Source: Rhea pennata | Taxonomy: Eukaryota; Chordata; Aves; Rheiformes; Rheidae | Direction: 5' to 3' | DNA: 64,000 nt | NCBI RefSeq assembly: GCF_028389875.1 | Contig: NC_084675.1 | Span: forward strand, 24,452,412-24,516,411 | Shown: piece after piece, positions 11,379-24,224 of the stretch | Position numbering within the stretch: the stretch's first letter is position 1 | How the letters are laid out: every line of letters begins with the position of its first letter | The notes under the pieces: generated by a model | Told to the model about the DNA's origin: nothing | The model's input: the letters and a program-made list of their open reading frames with translations, nothing else | The model's database searches: none | Program-made: the position numbers and the translations under genes

Positions 11379-14300
11379 AAATATGAGGCTGTATAAATTC
11401 AGTAATAAGCCCTGATGCAAAGCAGATACCTCTGCCGTTCAAGAGACAGGAAAGATTGTGCTCTAGTTTCTGTGCCGTAAGGAGAGAGGAGTGAAAAGGA
11501 AAGCAGTTTAAAGAAGCCCTTATTTTGGTTGATTTGAACCCCCCTTTTTTATGAGATATAAAAAAGAATCATTGCAGACCTAGAATTTTGAGCTGCACAA
11601 AGCAATATCTCACCATTAGAAAGGAAGCAGTGGTGTGCCATCCTCTCTTATCTGAGTATATGATCTATCACTTGTAGTCCACTGTAATGGGAGTAGTGTC
11701 AGCTGAAATTGCTATGAAACAAAGTCAGTCACTGTAAAACTCTAGTGCTGTTTTTTTTCTCCCCCTCTTCATAACTTTCTGATTGGCTTTATGTGTTGCT
11801 GGGACAACCCTAATATATAGTAAGCTGTACTTCTATAACTCTTGGCTCTTTTTGCTTGGTGCCTGGAAAAATTTTTTGTTTCCCCTAGTCTCTAACTGGA
11901 AATATTAGTTTTGTTCAAAGATATTTTTTCTTTTTCATGTGAATGTGTATTTCTAGAAGTAGTCAAAGAGAAGTAAAAGAGTGATGGGAAGAAGACTGTG
12001 TCAAACTGTACAGTTTATAGCACATGCTGCATCTCTCTTTTCAGAACCTTGCCAGATACCCCTTTAACTGCTGTGCTTCCGTGGATGGGAAAGAAACCTC
12101 CTAAATTAGTTGGTTCAGTCCTATAAAATTGCAGGCAAACATTTACCTACTTTTCAGTGATTCAAGTACCAGTTCCTCCCAGTGATAAATGGTTAATGAG
12201 AAGCAGAGAAGTCTTAGACATTTACCTCACTGTTTCCTGGCAAGTATTCATTAATAGCCTGGCAAAGGTGAAGATGATTTGGGGGGATTGGAAATTGTCC
12301 TTGGCAGTCTTTGCTTTTCTGCTTTATTGCAAAATAACATCTATATGGCAAAACAGTCCAAAACTGCTAGCTGGGGGAAAGCAGTGCGTGATCCTCCTTA
12401 CGCTTCCTGTCCCAATTAATTGCCTTCCAAGAGCAATTTCAGCACTATGTAGTTGCTAGTGAATGCATTTCCTTTTTGTACTTGTGCTACTGCAACCTAA
12501 TATTCACAAAATACTTGGGCAAAGCAATGGGAGGATGAAAGAAGTAATAACTTCTGAATTTAAGAATTCTTTAGTGATTTGAGTTTCGTGTTCTTTGCTA
12601 TTTCACTGCTGTTCTGGTTTTGAAAAATGGGTATGGCATTTCTCATAACAACCTCTAGAGTGCATCTGTTGAGCTGCATATGGGACTGGACAGGTGGTAG
12701 GAGAGATCAGATTGCAGTCTGAGAATTGGTTACCACAAATCCTTTTGCTTCACACTCGGGTTGACTTTTCAAATTCGAGGAGATAAGGTTGAAGGAATAA
12801 CAAAACTTCAGTTTTCTGTATGTAAGCCTATCCACTAAAATCCAGCATTGACATCCAGAAAGACCAGTTAACTTGGGAAAGGAGCAGACATTCCATGTCT
12901 CTGTATGTAGAGGGCAGGGGAATATGGAGAATGACAACTTGCTCGAGTCGTCATAAGCCAAAAGTCAAGCCAAATGCCATTGCAGATGGGTTACTAGGTG
13001 AACTGCAGAAAAGCAACCGATAGAAATGATAGCAGTTACTGGAACTGAGGAAATAGCACTCCAAGGGCAGAGTTGTTGTAGCGTAGTTATAGAGCTAACC
13101 AGTAAATTTCCAGGCTCCTGAAATTACTTCTGTCGTCCTCTGAAATCTTGCAGAAACCATACCTGAACATACATACTTTCCCTTTGTTAATCATCAAGGT
13201 CTGTAGTGAACTGGCAGAGCAGACTGGATTGTTCCAATTTCTTATCCAGTCTTTCTGCTGGATCCAGTGAGATATCCAGTAACCTATATTAAAATGGGTT
13301 ACCTACATAAGGGTAGTTCTGTAATCTTGGTATCAGAGTGGCTTTCAGATGAGCAGTTAGATGATGTTAATTCTTTTAACTCTTTCCTAACATTTGAACC
13401 TGGCTATCGAGAGGAATTGTTCCTGGAAAGACTTTCCTATGCATTTGTAAAATACTCATTAACTGTAGATGGCTGTTTTCTGCTACTTGTCAGATTTAAA
13501 AGCAGCTTTAGAGGCGCTGACTACTAATATTAAGCTCACTGTTTGGGTGGAGTTGAGGGCATGTTTCAGCCTAGAGATAGTCACTGAATCACAAAGAAAG
13601 GGAAGGAGTTAAAGCAACATTTGAAATATTCATTCACTAAGCTTGCAGGATCTTACTTGCTGGCATTTCTGAGATTGAAAATAGCAGTGTTTAAATGCTG
13701 CATCTGATTAATTCCAAAATGTCAGGAAATGCTGTAGCCACTACTGAGAAACATCTCTGAAAATCAGAACAGAAAAAATGCAGAGGTAACCTCTGCTTTT
13801 GGAAGAGGTAGCAAACTAAACTTCTGTCATTGTCTGTAGATCTTTGGAAGAATTGCTTCTGGAAGGCAGCACTTGATGTGTTCCAAGTTTGTATGACCTT
13901 ACTCTTCCATCCTGGAATAGCTCATGCACTGAAAAGCAGGGATGGATAAAGTGTGGGGAGGACAACAGAATGCAGAGACCCTGCCACAGGAAAGCAGATT
14001 GGGGACTGAAGTGCCCACAGTTTATGGTTCATGGGGATAACCAAATAGTTGTCACTGGGAACAGCAAAACAGATGAGGACACGAGGATTCTTCAGGCATG
14101 TGTAAATTGTTCTATAGAGTGTATTTGTATTGCTCAGGTGGGTCTTTGACTTTCTTAAAAATAGTATGGGCACTGGCAGTCCCTGTTTGCCAGAACAAAG
14201 AAAACTGTAATCCTTAATTTAAATGGGATGCCTTTAACAGTTTCACTGCTAGAGTAACCATTCCATTCTCAGTCATAGTAAGAGGACAGGGCAGACAGGC

Positions 14301-17055
14301 TTTTTTGTCTTTAGGGAAGTCAGAACTAGAGCATAGAAACAACTAGTTTTGTCCAGGTCCAGAAGTAAATGATCAGCAATTAGAGTTTGAAAGTACAGTT
14401 TCATGAGACAACATGCTAGCACTCCGACCGCCTCTGAAAAAGCAAGGTTCTAATCTTAGCACCATGCTTCTACTCCTTAGCTAATGCTGGCTGGAGATTC
14501 AAAGTAAATTGAAGAGAATTCAAATTACTGCTTCTTGCAGAAAACCAAACTATTACCCCCAAAGAAGATAGCTTCTCACTAGGAATTAAATCAGCCATCA
14601 GCCCAGCAAGCACTAGGGCAACAGAAGAGCCAGGACTGTGCTGCCGAGAGCAGAAATGGGAGAAGTCAGGCTTGCTTTTTGCAGTGACAAACTAACAGAG
14701 ATTTACGAAACCACGCCTGGAGGAAATGTTTGAGGTACAAGCATGAAAATGAACAGCGAATTACTTCTGGGAAGCTGCTGTTGGCAGGGAGGAAAGAAAG
14801 GTGTTACAGTAATATTGGGAACCAAATGCAGCTGAAATGCTTAACAGTTCTTTGCCTCAAAGCGTAACCATCCTGAATATCTGAAACTGTCATTATATAA
14901 AGGGGCTGTGGCAGCAGTGCTACAGACAGAGGCAAGACAGTTTTTGAGGAAAGACTGTCTAAATTCAGGTAGTATTTGCTTATTTATGCAGGAGATTTCA
15001 ACTTCAGAGTAGGGGATGTAAAAGTATTAGTGTAGGAATTGTTTTGTATTTACTCCATCTTAGTTCAGTGTATAGATTGAAATGCCTTCCCAGTCTTGAA
15101 GAGTTAACAGAAAGTAAACGTGATCATATGGGCACCAGATGAATTAGACAAGTTACTTTTAATCATTTTATAAGACTGACTGTGCAGAAGGGGGCAATTC
15201 AAATGAAAATCTCTTGATCTGTTTTGTTTGTATTTGTAGATGCAAAATAAAGTTACTGCTTCAGAATCTTTACATCTGCCTTCTCTGGAATTACTTGTGA
15301 ACCTGGGCTGCTAAAATCTAAACCAATGAAACAGTTTAGCAGTACTTACTCTTTTTTTTTTTCAGAGGCTGATGAAGGGAATTCAAAAGTCATTTCAGGC
15401 ACACCGTTAGGAAAAAAAAATTAATCTTACCTGCTTTTGGTTAGATATATCTGTGTCCTAATATATAATTAGCTTTATCTTGCAGTTATAAAGATTAAAG
15501 TTTCATTTTTTTACTATCTTGTTAGTAGCTAGCAAAAAATATGACTTGCTACCATAGACAAATTGCAAAGTTTTGGGTAAAGAGAACAACATTTTTCAGT
15601 AACGAAAGATACTAAAAATCACATTTGAAACCATTTTCTTCCTTCTGAATCAGAAATTCTGTTCGGAGGAAGCACTAATACTAAATCCATGGAAAAAGGG
15701 GGATGGAAGTAATCCATAATGGAAATGGTGACAATGTTTACTAAAGTACTGCTATACATTGCAGTGCTATTCAGAATCATGAAAAGCTTACAGAAATCGA
15801 CGACCCATTCTCACAGATGTAGTAAGCATGTGCAGTGCACTTATTGCAACCAACCTCAATAATAAAGTAGTGTCAACATTTCACAAGCTCCTATATTCTT
15901 AGTAAAAGTAGTATTGTGGACTTCTCATGAAAGTGCCTGTGCATAAGACCTGCCAAATACATTTTTAGATATAAGGTGACTTAATGGGAGTTTCAGTTAG
16001 TATGAATCTGATTTAAGCTCGAGAATAATAAACTTCCACCCTGACTGGAAGCATTTTTTAAAAATACAACTCATTTACACTATATAGAGCAAAAATGTTT
16101 GTTTGAAGAAATCTGAAGTCTTAATAGTGATTCCTTGCTGGCTTACCATGGTCAAAGAAACGCTACTTTTCCAACCCTGTCTTGTCCTTCCCGTAAGAGC
16201 ACGAACTCCTGTACTGTGTAATTAAATGCTTTTTTTTCCCCTTCCAGTCTCACAGTTCAGAGCTCAGAGCCACAAGTTTGCATCACTGCCTCTAAGCAAA
16301 GGTAGCTATATAGCACAGCAAGCCCCTTTGGAAAGAAATTGAGAGCCTCGTGAATAACCGTGCTTCTGGTTTTTTTGCAAAGCCTCTTTACTTTTGCTGT
16401 GTTCGCACATGCATTGGCAATAATGCTTGTAAACTGGAGGGGATGATCTTTTAAAGACAAAAACTTGACTTTATCTGGTATGCATCATTTCTAATTCTAG
16501 TTCATTTCTCAACTATCTGAGTAAATCTGTTCTTTAGTTATGTAATGTCCTTACACTGCTTGCAGAGTTTTTACTTGGAAGGGACGTGTATGTTTTTATA
16601 ACTACAGGTAACACAACTACTGTTTTCTTTTTCTGAAAGAGCTGCTCGTGCAATTCTCTTAATGTGAACTCCTTACCAATTACTTCTTTCTGCCATAACT
16701 GATGTACAGATCATCTCTTACAATTCTCCAGCTGTCTGGTCCCCTATTTATACTATTCCCTCTCCTAGGTACCCTTTTCCTTTTATGCTATTTCTCTTGT
16801 CATCTAGGTCTTCCTTTCCAAAACCCATGGTGTTACTCTTCCGCTGAAAGCCCACAGGCTGCTCTTTTGATGAGACCTAGTAGGTCTTAAGCTATTGGTC
16901 TTGGTGTGCAGAGACAGGTCCTTGTTGATTTCTTGTATAGGCAACAGCATGATAAATGTTAACATCTGTATAGTGTCTAGTAAGGAAGATACACAACTTT
17001 ATGACCAAAACGAAGGTAAAGAAAGGACATCATTGCCTGTTTGTGGGGAGGAATT
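11379..17055. other. ADAT1 3' UTR and intergenic space
   Basis: No coding exon was recognised in this 5.7 kb. The ADAT1 transcript ends somewhere inside it. A plausible poly(A) signal AATAAA lies at 15246-15251, which would make a 3' UTR of about 3.9 kb, and another AATAAA is near 15861. Neither is proven. Short open frames here show no family resemblance. Confidence 0.5.
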
Positions 17056-17061
17056 TTTATT
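17056..17061 (-). terminator. GABARAPL2: Candidate poly(A) signal of GABARAPL2
   Basis: TTTATT on + is AATAAA on -, 473 bp after the GABARAPL2 stop codon. That is a reasonable 3' UTR length for this gene. No cDNA evidence is available. Confidence 0.5.
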
Positions 17062-17533
17062 GTACTTTGTTTGTTAATGGAGAAAGAGGAAAATATTAGC
17101 TCAATTCAACATGATCAGCATCTTTCTACTACTTGGAATAATCTAGCAAAGCCAGTGTTCCCCTTACTAATTTAACATTTTCATTTTTGCTAAACTAACA
17201 CCTCAACACAAAATCAGAATAAATGCATATTCCTCCTTTTCATCTTTTGGTAGCCCAATCACTTTGCTTTGTTATTTAATCAATGTCATTAAACATATAC
17301 CCCAAAGGAGTGAGACTCTGGGGATCCACAGCCATGAGAAAAAAAAATGCACAACAAAATAAAATTGTTGATAATTTACCAGTCTAATAAAACAAGACCT
17401 ATCAGTATATTAGGAAATAAATCCAGTTACAAATGCATGTATATAGAAGGAACATCTGTGGATGTCATAACAGAAAATGATCAGCTATTTACAAGATACA
17501 CAGCAGGATGGTGTAGTAGCCAAGACCCAGGAT

Positions 17534-17624
17534 TCAGAAACCAAATGTGTTCTCTCCGCTGTAGGCAACATACAAGAATCCATCTTCATCCTTCTCCTTC
17601 TCATAAAGTTGTCCCATAGTTAAG
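17534..17624 (-). CDS. GABARAPL2: GABARAPL2 coding exon 4
   Basis: Its first base completes the serine codon begun in exon 3. It encodes [16 protein letters not shown] and the C-terminal GENTFGF before TGA. The acceptor on the minus strand is tcttctcttcaag. Confidence 0.97.
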
Positions 17625-20600
17625 CTTGAAGAGAAGAAAAAATGAGAAACAGCTTGCTCTCCATTATATTCTTGTTTGTCTATTAGCTGAAGTTACCATT
17701 TTCACATTAGTATTGAAGGTTCAAGGCAGTAATTCTCCAGCATGTGAGAACTCATCATTAACACAGCAGATAAGACAATGTGCTCTTTCTTTTCTTGCTT
17801 GCCAGTAGCAGTTCTACAGTGCTATTAGACCATATTTAGGCTTTTCTAATACCCTTAATGCAAACAAAGCAGAAAAAAGACAATTCTTGCAAGTCCCTAT
17901 TGTGTATCACACAATGAACAAAAATATTCCTAGCAGGGTCCTGCAGGTTACCTGAAGGGCCTGATATTGTTACATAGGAAAGGGTTAATAAGGATAATAC
18001 TGTATCTAAGCTGTGTTACATTATTACATATTGTTTTTCAAATATTATTAAAGCAGCTTTTACATAGTAAGCTGTTGTATCCGCTTCTGCTATATTTTTC
18101 TGTATGTAGCAAGCAACCAGCAAAACTTATTCCTATGTAAAAACAACATTCAAAACTTCTTTCTATGCTCATTTTGCATTTGGTATTTATAGAAAAAATA
18201 AAAGATTAAAAAGGAACTAGTCTACAACATGATAATTTCTTTGTGAGGTGACAGAGGCTAGGTGTTCTTCAGAATAAATTATCATGTTTGCTTTTGAGCA
18301 TTTAACTGTGCATCTTTTTCATTACATTAATAGTGTTTATTTGTTGGCATTGATGATGTAAATGATGTACTATTACTCAACCTAAGATATCGTAACTCCA
18401 GAGCTTACCCACTTGCCATGCAAGTAAGTCATAATATATCTTGCAATCATCTTTCCTTTCAGCTTAGCTTGAGAACTTAGATGTTTATCAAGCTCTTGAG
18501 AAAAACTACCAGAGTGAGATTAATATCTAACTGAACACCTTTTAAAATCACCAGATAAGCCTGAGAGGGGGGTTACTGTCCCTCAGATATGCACAAGGCT
18601 TGGTGAAATGGTTCTGAATACCAAGTGAACAGCCTCTCACCTGGATTGTGGGACAGTCTTGTCTACAAAGAGGAATATTGCTTTCTCAGAAGGCAGTTGA
18701 ATCCTCTTCCTGATGATCCACATGAACTGGGCCACAGTGATGTCAGATGGAACTAAATACTTCCTCTTGTCAATATCAACAATCTGAGATCCTGAGACCT
18801 TCTCCACTATGACCTATAAAGCACAGGCATGAAGGTGAGGCTTTTCAGGATTGGTATAAACAGCCAATTTTGGTAAATCACTTACTGGTAAAGGCTTACA
18901 ACACGGAGGGGAGGGGAAAGACAAAAAGGTGTCTAGACCAGAATTAAACAACAGCTAAGACTTGCTCAGAACTGTAGAACCTGAATTTACAGTTGCACTA
19001 AAACCTATATTCATACATATACTCAAAACTTCCAGCGTCTGAGGTTGATGCTAATGGAACATAAAGATGCAATATGCCTAATATGTCTAATATGACAGAA
19101 AGTGTACACATCTTCAACTTTTTGTATACCCATGATTTAAAATTACTGCATTTATATATGCCAGGACAGTAATACCCTGTTTTGTTAGAAAATAGCCATA
19201 TTTAAACACAGAACTGCTAACTTTCAGAATGTTCTAAAGTCTGCATGTGTAGTGTCTTAAAATAGTGTATTCTGCAACAAGCACTAAGGTTAAGCTCTGA
19301 GGAAAAAAAAAAAAAAAAAGAGGAATCAGCATCCACTGCGATGTTCAGAAGCACAGGCATCTTTAAAACTTCAGGTTTAGGAGTGGCTTGTCTGCGCTAC
19401 TTCCCTTAAACAGATTGCTGAATGGAGTCCAGGGTTTCTGTCTTCTCACTAACTCCTGTTAATAGTAACAAACTGAGGAGTGCATTTAACCATATTCCTT
19501 CCTTGCCCCATTCAGGTCTAGCGGAGTCACGGAAAATTCAACAAGACTGCAGCACTGATAACTGAGCAATGGCAGGTGAGCTGAGGAAATCAATTTTTTT
19601 GTACAGATACTGCTTATTGTCTTTGTCACTATCTCAACATTAAAGTCATTGCCTGAAATCTTTTGTTACATGGAGTTCTAGCCTGCAATTAGCATGCCTT
19701 ATCCTCTTTCAAAATGTCATCCAACTAAATAAAATCCCCAAATACCAAGAAAAACAATCTTAATATAAACACTATCTTTACCCTTCACATTTAACTCTTC
19801 TTTGAACAATGTCCCAGGATGCCCCTAACAGATGACTGAAGAAACACTCTTCATATGGAGTATAGCAAAAAAGAAAAAAGAAAAAAGAAAGAAAAAAAGA
19901 AAAAAAAGAAAAAAGAAGAAAAAGAAAAAAAACATCAACACTAAAGCAAAAATCAGTATTCAGGTAGACCAGAGGGAGTAGCACCAGCTTAGTCTGCCAT
20001 ATGATCTGCTGCTTCACCTACTGTTCACAAGCCAGAGAGGCCAAAAGGGTGCCTCCATCTGTAGCATTTGACTATTTACTTTTTTTTCCCCCAGTCTTTT
20101 GCATTCATCCTTACAGCATAACATAGCATCACACAAAGTATAACTGTATATGAAAAACTATTGTCTTAGGTAGAGGCACATACATATCCTAGAAAATTCA
20201 GTGCAGTACTGAAGAAGCATGATATATCAGAATAGAGACAAAACTCTGACAAAGCTGTAGTGTGAACTGTGGTAGCATAATGCAAGGTTCTAGTATGCCA
20301 TAAACTGCATGGTCATTTGTTCATAGTGCTGCCCTTGATTTGACCCATTCTGCCTGGGTTTGTATAATTCATCCTGCAAACATTATTGACCTCCCACAGC
20401 CAGTCAACATGCATTTCTGCTAGACTCTATAATGCAATACAGGAGAGACATGGAGCATGGCTCCAGTGCGCTCTGGAATACCACCTGGCCTGCCACTGAT
20501 GTCAGCTGAACACTAGCTCATTAATGGAAACGTGCTGTGATGTGTCTTGTCTACATATCTCTGCAGGAACAATGTACGTATCTGCAATACATACAGCAAT

Positions 20601-23600
20601 GTATGATTACAGACTCGGTTGTTTGGATGAAGTTACGTGATGACAGTAAAGCCATACAAACAAGGTGTAGGTTTTAGTTATACGTAAATGAGAGCCAGAT
20701 GGTACTCCTACATACCCACCCTGGCCCTAGAAGCCATAAGAAAATGAAAAAAACTACCACCCATCCTTATGCTGCCAGACTACAGGAACTTGCCCCCTCC
20801 CCCCCCCCCCCCGCCTTTGTCTACACCAGGAGAGTTTGGGAAAAGAAAACATGTAGGGACCCAAGCAGAGATGCCTAGTGAAGATGATGCTTACAGCATC
20901 ATGAGTCTTTTATATGCCATTTTGGAAAAAAAAAAAGGAAAAGACTGCCTATATCACTATTTTATGGTATCTGCAAAATCAGTTTTGCAGGAACATACTG
21001 ATTCTGTTTTCAGTGGAGACCAGAATTTTTTTTAACATGAATAATACTGAATATTCATAACTGCTCTCTAAGGCACATGATTTGTTCTTCCATGTTATTG
21101 CTGTCATGCTATGATTCACTGGATACTATTCTTTGTTTTGTGTTATGCTGCCCTGACATTAGAGTATCTTACTTTATACATTATAAAATTAAGTAATTGG
21201 CTAAAGGAAGGAAACAAAACCACATAAAAAAACTAACAAGAATGGGAGAAAGGAGAATTAAATACTGCTTGTAGAAAGGACCTGATGCTCATCACCCCAC
21301 ACAGGCTAGGCCTTGAAGGAAAAAAAAATGTAGCATGTGTAGGAAGGTAGGGCTGACAAGAGGTTCCGGTAGTTCTATTGCTTAGCTCTGCATTCCTCAT
21401 TGCTGCAGCATACAGGTAACGCTCAAGTATATTTACAAAATACGCTATCTTATGATCTGGAGAGGATTCTCCTTATCTTTTCTTCAGTTTCCAGCAGCTC
21501 TGCCTATAGAAATACAGAAAGAGAGCATACTAGCTGCCCATTGTAATTTAATATGGTTGAATTTAGTAAAGAACACCAACAGCATCCTGAAAGGAATAGT
21601 CAAACCTTAACAACTGATAAATACTAATCATAATCCACGAGGCATTTTAGCTTCATGATGCAGAAACTGTCACAATTGGGAGTCTCAAGGCTGCTGGTGA
21701 ACTGCTTTAGTAAAACTTACAGATGCCTTTAACCCTTGTGCCACTTGATCCCCAGGCAAATTTAAAATAGCAGTGCTTAGGGAGCATGAATTTCTTCCAG
21801 CTCCCATTTTATTAATTTTAATGGTCCAGGCCAGAACAGCAGCAGGCTGTTCATAGGCTATTTCAGTGCATCTCAAGATGTTTGAGCCACAAAACCATCT
21901 TGAAATCCAGGTAGCCAGATACAGCTAAGAACTGTTAGCTGCGACAGTTTGACCTATGTCACCCTGGATGGAGACTATAATCTGGAAAGCAGAAAACAGG
22001 CATTAAGTCTGAAAACACTTTTGATTATTCAATGACAAACTATATTTGGTAACAACTATTTTGTAAAAGATAGGTTGCTCAAATTGAAGCATCAAGCAAA
22101 AAAATGTTTATCTCCCCAGACAGAGCATCACACTGCAGTTGAGGATTTAATTCTTCTAGCCATTCATATGTTTTGTCCATTCCTGATATACTACCATGTC
22201 ATTCTGACTCACACTACTAGTTCCCATGTCTCTCCTTTAAAGTTACGAAAAATATTCTGGAAATGGACAAATAGATACCTGTGAAGATGTACAGTTATTA
22301 GCATGCGACATGTATGAACTAGCCTGTAGGTGCAGAGGTAGTTAGCCAAGGAGAGAAAGGGAAGGATGGAATCAACTTGCCAGACTGCAATTGGAGAAGA
22401 TGCTGCTGCTGCTGTCACTGAGCTAGGTCCAACTCAACAGTAGAGAAAGGCAAATGACAAGATAAGGTTAAAGGTTCTTCTCTGGACTGTTCTGTCTATT
22501 AGATTATTTATTTACCAAGAGATCAGATAGGAGTGGCACTAACTGGCATGTGGTCAGATGGGATGTGGGAAATTTTACTCACAAGCAGGTAAGTTGAGAA
22601 CATGGACGTGTTGCTAGTTGTTACACAAGGTTGTGAAGTGCGAATGACCGAGGTTGTGAATGTTTCAATGACCGAAACATGATAAAAGGGGTTGTGTAGT
22701 GAAAAAGAGAAGTCGTTCGCTAATTAGAAGGTAGGCAGGTAGGTATGTATTGCAGAAAAGAGGGTCACCACTTGCATGGCTCTTCAAGCAACAGGGCTTG
22801 CATGAGGGGAGTTCACCAAGATAAAACTGTTTAAAAGCATGGAACACACGAAGTAAAATCACCTGCCTCATGTAGCCATGACAGTGGATTGTAAAGACAC
22901 AAAGAGTTTATGATCTTGCTTGGGCTCAGACACAGAGTCTTCAAGCAGCTCAAGGCACAGGATCCTTGCTGAGACATAGCTAGTGTTAGAAGAAACCAAG
23001 ACATTGATAAACGATAAATACGCCTGGAAAGAGTTCAGGAAGTCAGGTACTTGTTTACTTGCCAATACCCACTGGAGCAGAGGGAATGTTGGATTACTTA
23101 GGTACATCTGGGGACACTTTAAACAGCTAAGGATACAGGAGGGAGGATGAATTTACTTGGTGGGATCTGGTCAAAGAAGAGGGAGCAGGATGTAAACAGC
23201 TTATCCACTCTTGTGTCTAAGTCCAGGGACGAGGCTGTCTTGGTTACTCACCGGGACACGATCAGGGTATTTGGCTCGGATTTTTGCCGACTCGATGCAT
23301 CTGTGCTCTGTGAACAAAACTCGCAATTAGTCACTGCACGGTAACAGTAGGGCCGGCATTCTAGGCAGAGTGGGCAGCGCCTGCCGGGATGGGCGCCGCT
23401 GGGGCACAGGGCCATCTTCCCCTAGAGAGGTCCCCGGCTGCTCGAAGAGGCCATCTGCGGGCACTGCACCGCCTGTCGCAGGGTCCGCCCGGGTCACGAC
23501 GAGCGGGCTCAGGGAGCCGGCCGGGGCCTAGAGAGCCGTGAAGCCCCGGGCAGATGGCGGCTCAGGGCCGCCGGCAGGCAGCGGTTAGCCCGGGCCCGCT

Positions 23601-23639
23601 CTTACCCAGCGCATGGTCCTCCTTGAACATCCACTTCAT
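17534..23639 (-). CDS. GABARAPL2: GABARAPL2 (GATE-16), ATG8-family ubiquitin-like protein
   Basis: This ATG8-family protein is conjugated to phosphatidylethanolamine on autophagosome membranes and acts in autophagosome maturation and Golgi traffic. The complete CDS is complement(join(17534-17624, 18641-18813, 23252-23307, 23606-23639)), 354 nt, 117 aa, the usual length. It starts [15 protein letters not shown] and contains the basic surface stretch YPDRVPVIVEKV, the ubiquitin-like core [17 protein letters not shown] and [17 protein letters not shown], and ends GENTFGF. The penultimate glycine (116) is the ATG4 cleavage and lipidation site; only F117 would be removed. All junctions have gt-ag ends and preserve frame. 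It is divergent from TMEM231, whose start codon is 443 bp away, so both share one CpG-island promoter. The identity is very secure. Confidence 0.98.
18641..18813 (-). CDS. GABARAPL2: GABARAPL2 coding exon 3
   Basis: A 173-nt exon encoding 57 complete residues from [16 protein letters not shown] to FVDKTVPQS. It forms the core of the ubiquitin-like fold and the hydrophobic pockets that bind LIR motifs. Minus-strand ends are tttatag acceptor and CAG/gtgaga donor. Confidence 0.97.
19866..19931. repeat. A/G polypurine tract
   Basis: About 65 bp of A with single G interruptions, low complexity, intronic. It is U/C-rich in the GABARAPL2 pre-mRNA. Confidence 0.85.
20794..20813. repeat. C-rich run
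   Basis: A short run of C interrupted by one T in GABARAPL2 intron 2. The frame read across it yields polyproline and is not a real gene. Confidence 0.8.
23252..23307 (-). CDS. GABARAPL2: GABARAPL2 coding exon 2
   Basis: A 56-nt exon encoding (E)[18 protein letters not shown]. Minus-strand acceptor ttgttcacag, donor CCG/gtgagt. It supplies the N-terminal helix that distinguishes ATG8 proteins from ubiquitin. Confidence 0.97.
23606..23639 (-). CDS. GABARAPL2: GABARAPL2 coding exon 1 with start codon
   Basis: ATG at 23639-23637 opens [11 protein letters not shown]. The donor on the minus strand is CTGG/gtaaga. This short first coding exon and its phase are typical of the gene. Confidence 0.97.
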
Positions 23640-23780
23640 GACGGGGCTGGGCTGGGCGGGAGCGGGGCCGGCGACGGCGGCGGGGCCCCTGCGCGGGCGG
23701 GCGGCGGCTCGTGCCGGGCCTGTCACAACAACAACAACAACAGCGGCCACGGCTCGGCAGGCGGGATTTCCGGCTCGCCG

Positions 23781-23793
23781 GTTCCCTAGCAAC
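23781..23793. promoter_or_regulatory. RFX X-box motif
   Basis: GTTCCCTAGCAAC fits the X-box consensus RYYNYY-N-RRNRAC at every position. RFX factors drive ciliary genes through such sites. It lies 290 bp upstream of the start codon of TMEM231, a ciliary transition-zone gene. Binding is inferred. Confidence 0.65.
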
Positions 23794-23908
23794 CACTCGA
23801 AACGCAGAGCTTCCGGCTTGGGGGCGGGGCGGAGGGGCCGCCGCACCCGCGCACACGGCCGCAGAGCGCGGGGCGGGGCTGCGCGGGGCCCCGCCCACGG
23901 CGGGCTCA

Positions 23909-23915
23909 TGACGTC
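23909..23915. promoter_or_regulatory. CRE-like site
   Basis: TGACGTC within the shared promoter is close to the CREB/ATF palindrome core. The call rests on the motif only. Confidence 0.4.
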
Positions 23916-23980
23916 CTCGGCCCCGACGCGCGCGGTGCTTGCCGCTCCCTCCGGCCCGCCGCCAGGTAGCGGCGCTGCTC

Positions 23981-23985
23981 ATTGG
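23981..23985. promoter_or_regulatory. Inverted CCAAT box
   Basis: ATTGG in the context GCTCATTGGCTAG, about 100 bp upstream of the TMEM231 start codon, in the position usual for an NF-Y site of a CpG promoter. Confidence 0.5.
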
Positions 23986-24082
23986 CTAGAGCGCTCGCCC
24001 CGCCCACGGCGCTCCGCGTCCCCATAGGCGCGCCGTGCCGCGCCGCCCCGCGCCGCCCGCGGCCGTTGCCGGGGTGAGGGCC

Positions 24083-24224
24083 ATGGCGGGCGTGGAGCTC
24101 TTCTCGCACCCCGCGTTCCGCACGCGCTACCGCGCCGGGCTCTGCTCCGCCGCGGCGCTGGCGCTGCTGCTCATCGGGGTGCTCACCTACGTGCCGCCGC
24201 TGCTGCTGGCCTACCGGAGCCACG
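24083..24224 (+). CDS. TMEM231: TMEM231 coding exon 1
   Basis: ATG in the context GGGCCATGG opens [10 protein letters not shown]. The exon carries the whole first transmembrane segment ([19 protein letters not shown]) and ends in phase 1 at CACG/gtgagc. Confidence 0.96.

Larger units (their letters stand above)
18814..23251 (-). other. GABARAPL2: GABARAPL2 intron 2
   Basis: A 4.4-kb intron. It contains an A17 run at 19303-19319, an A/G-rich polypurine tract at 19866-19931 and a C-rich run at about 20794-20813. No exon, RNA gene or recognisable transposon was found. Confidence 0.85.

Noticed and set aside
23554-24027. Open frames across the GABARAPL2/TMEM231 promoter
   Set aside because: They run over the CpG island and GABARAPL2 exon 1 in other frames; they are GC-rich by-products.
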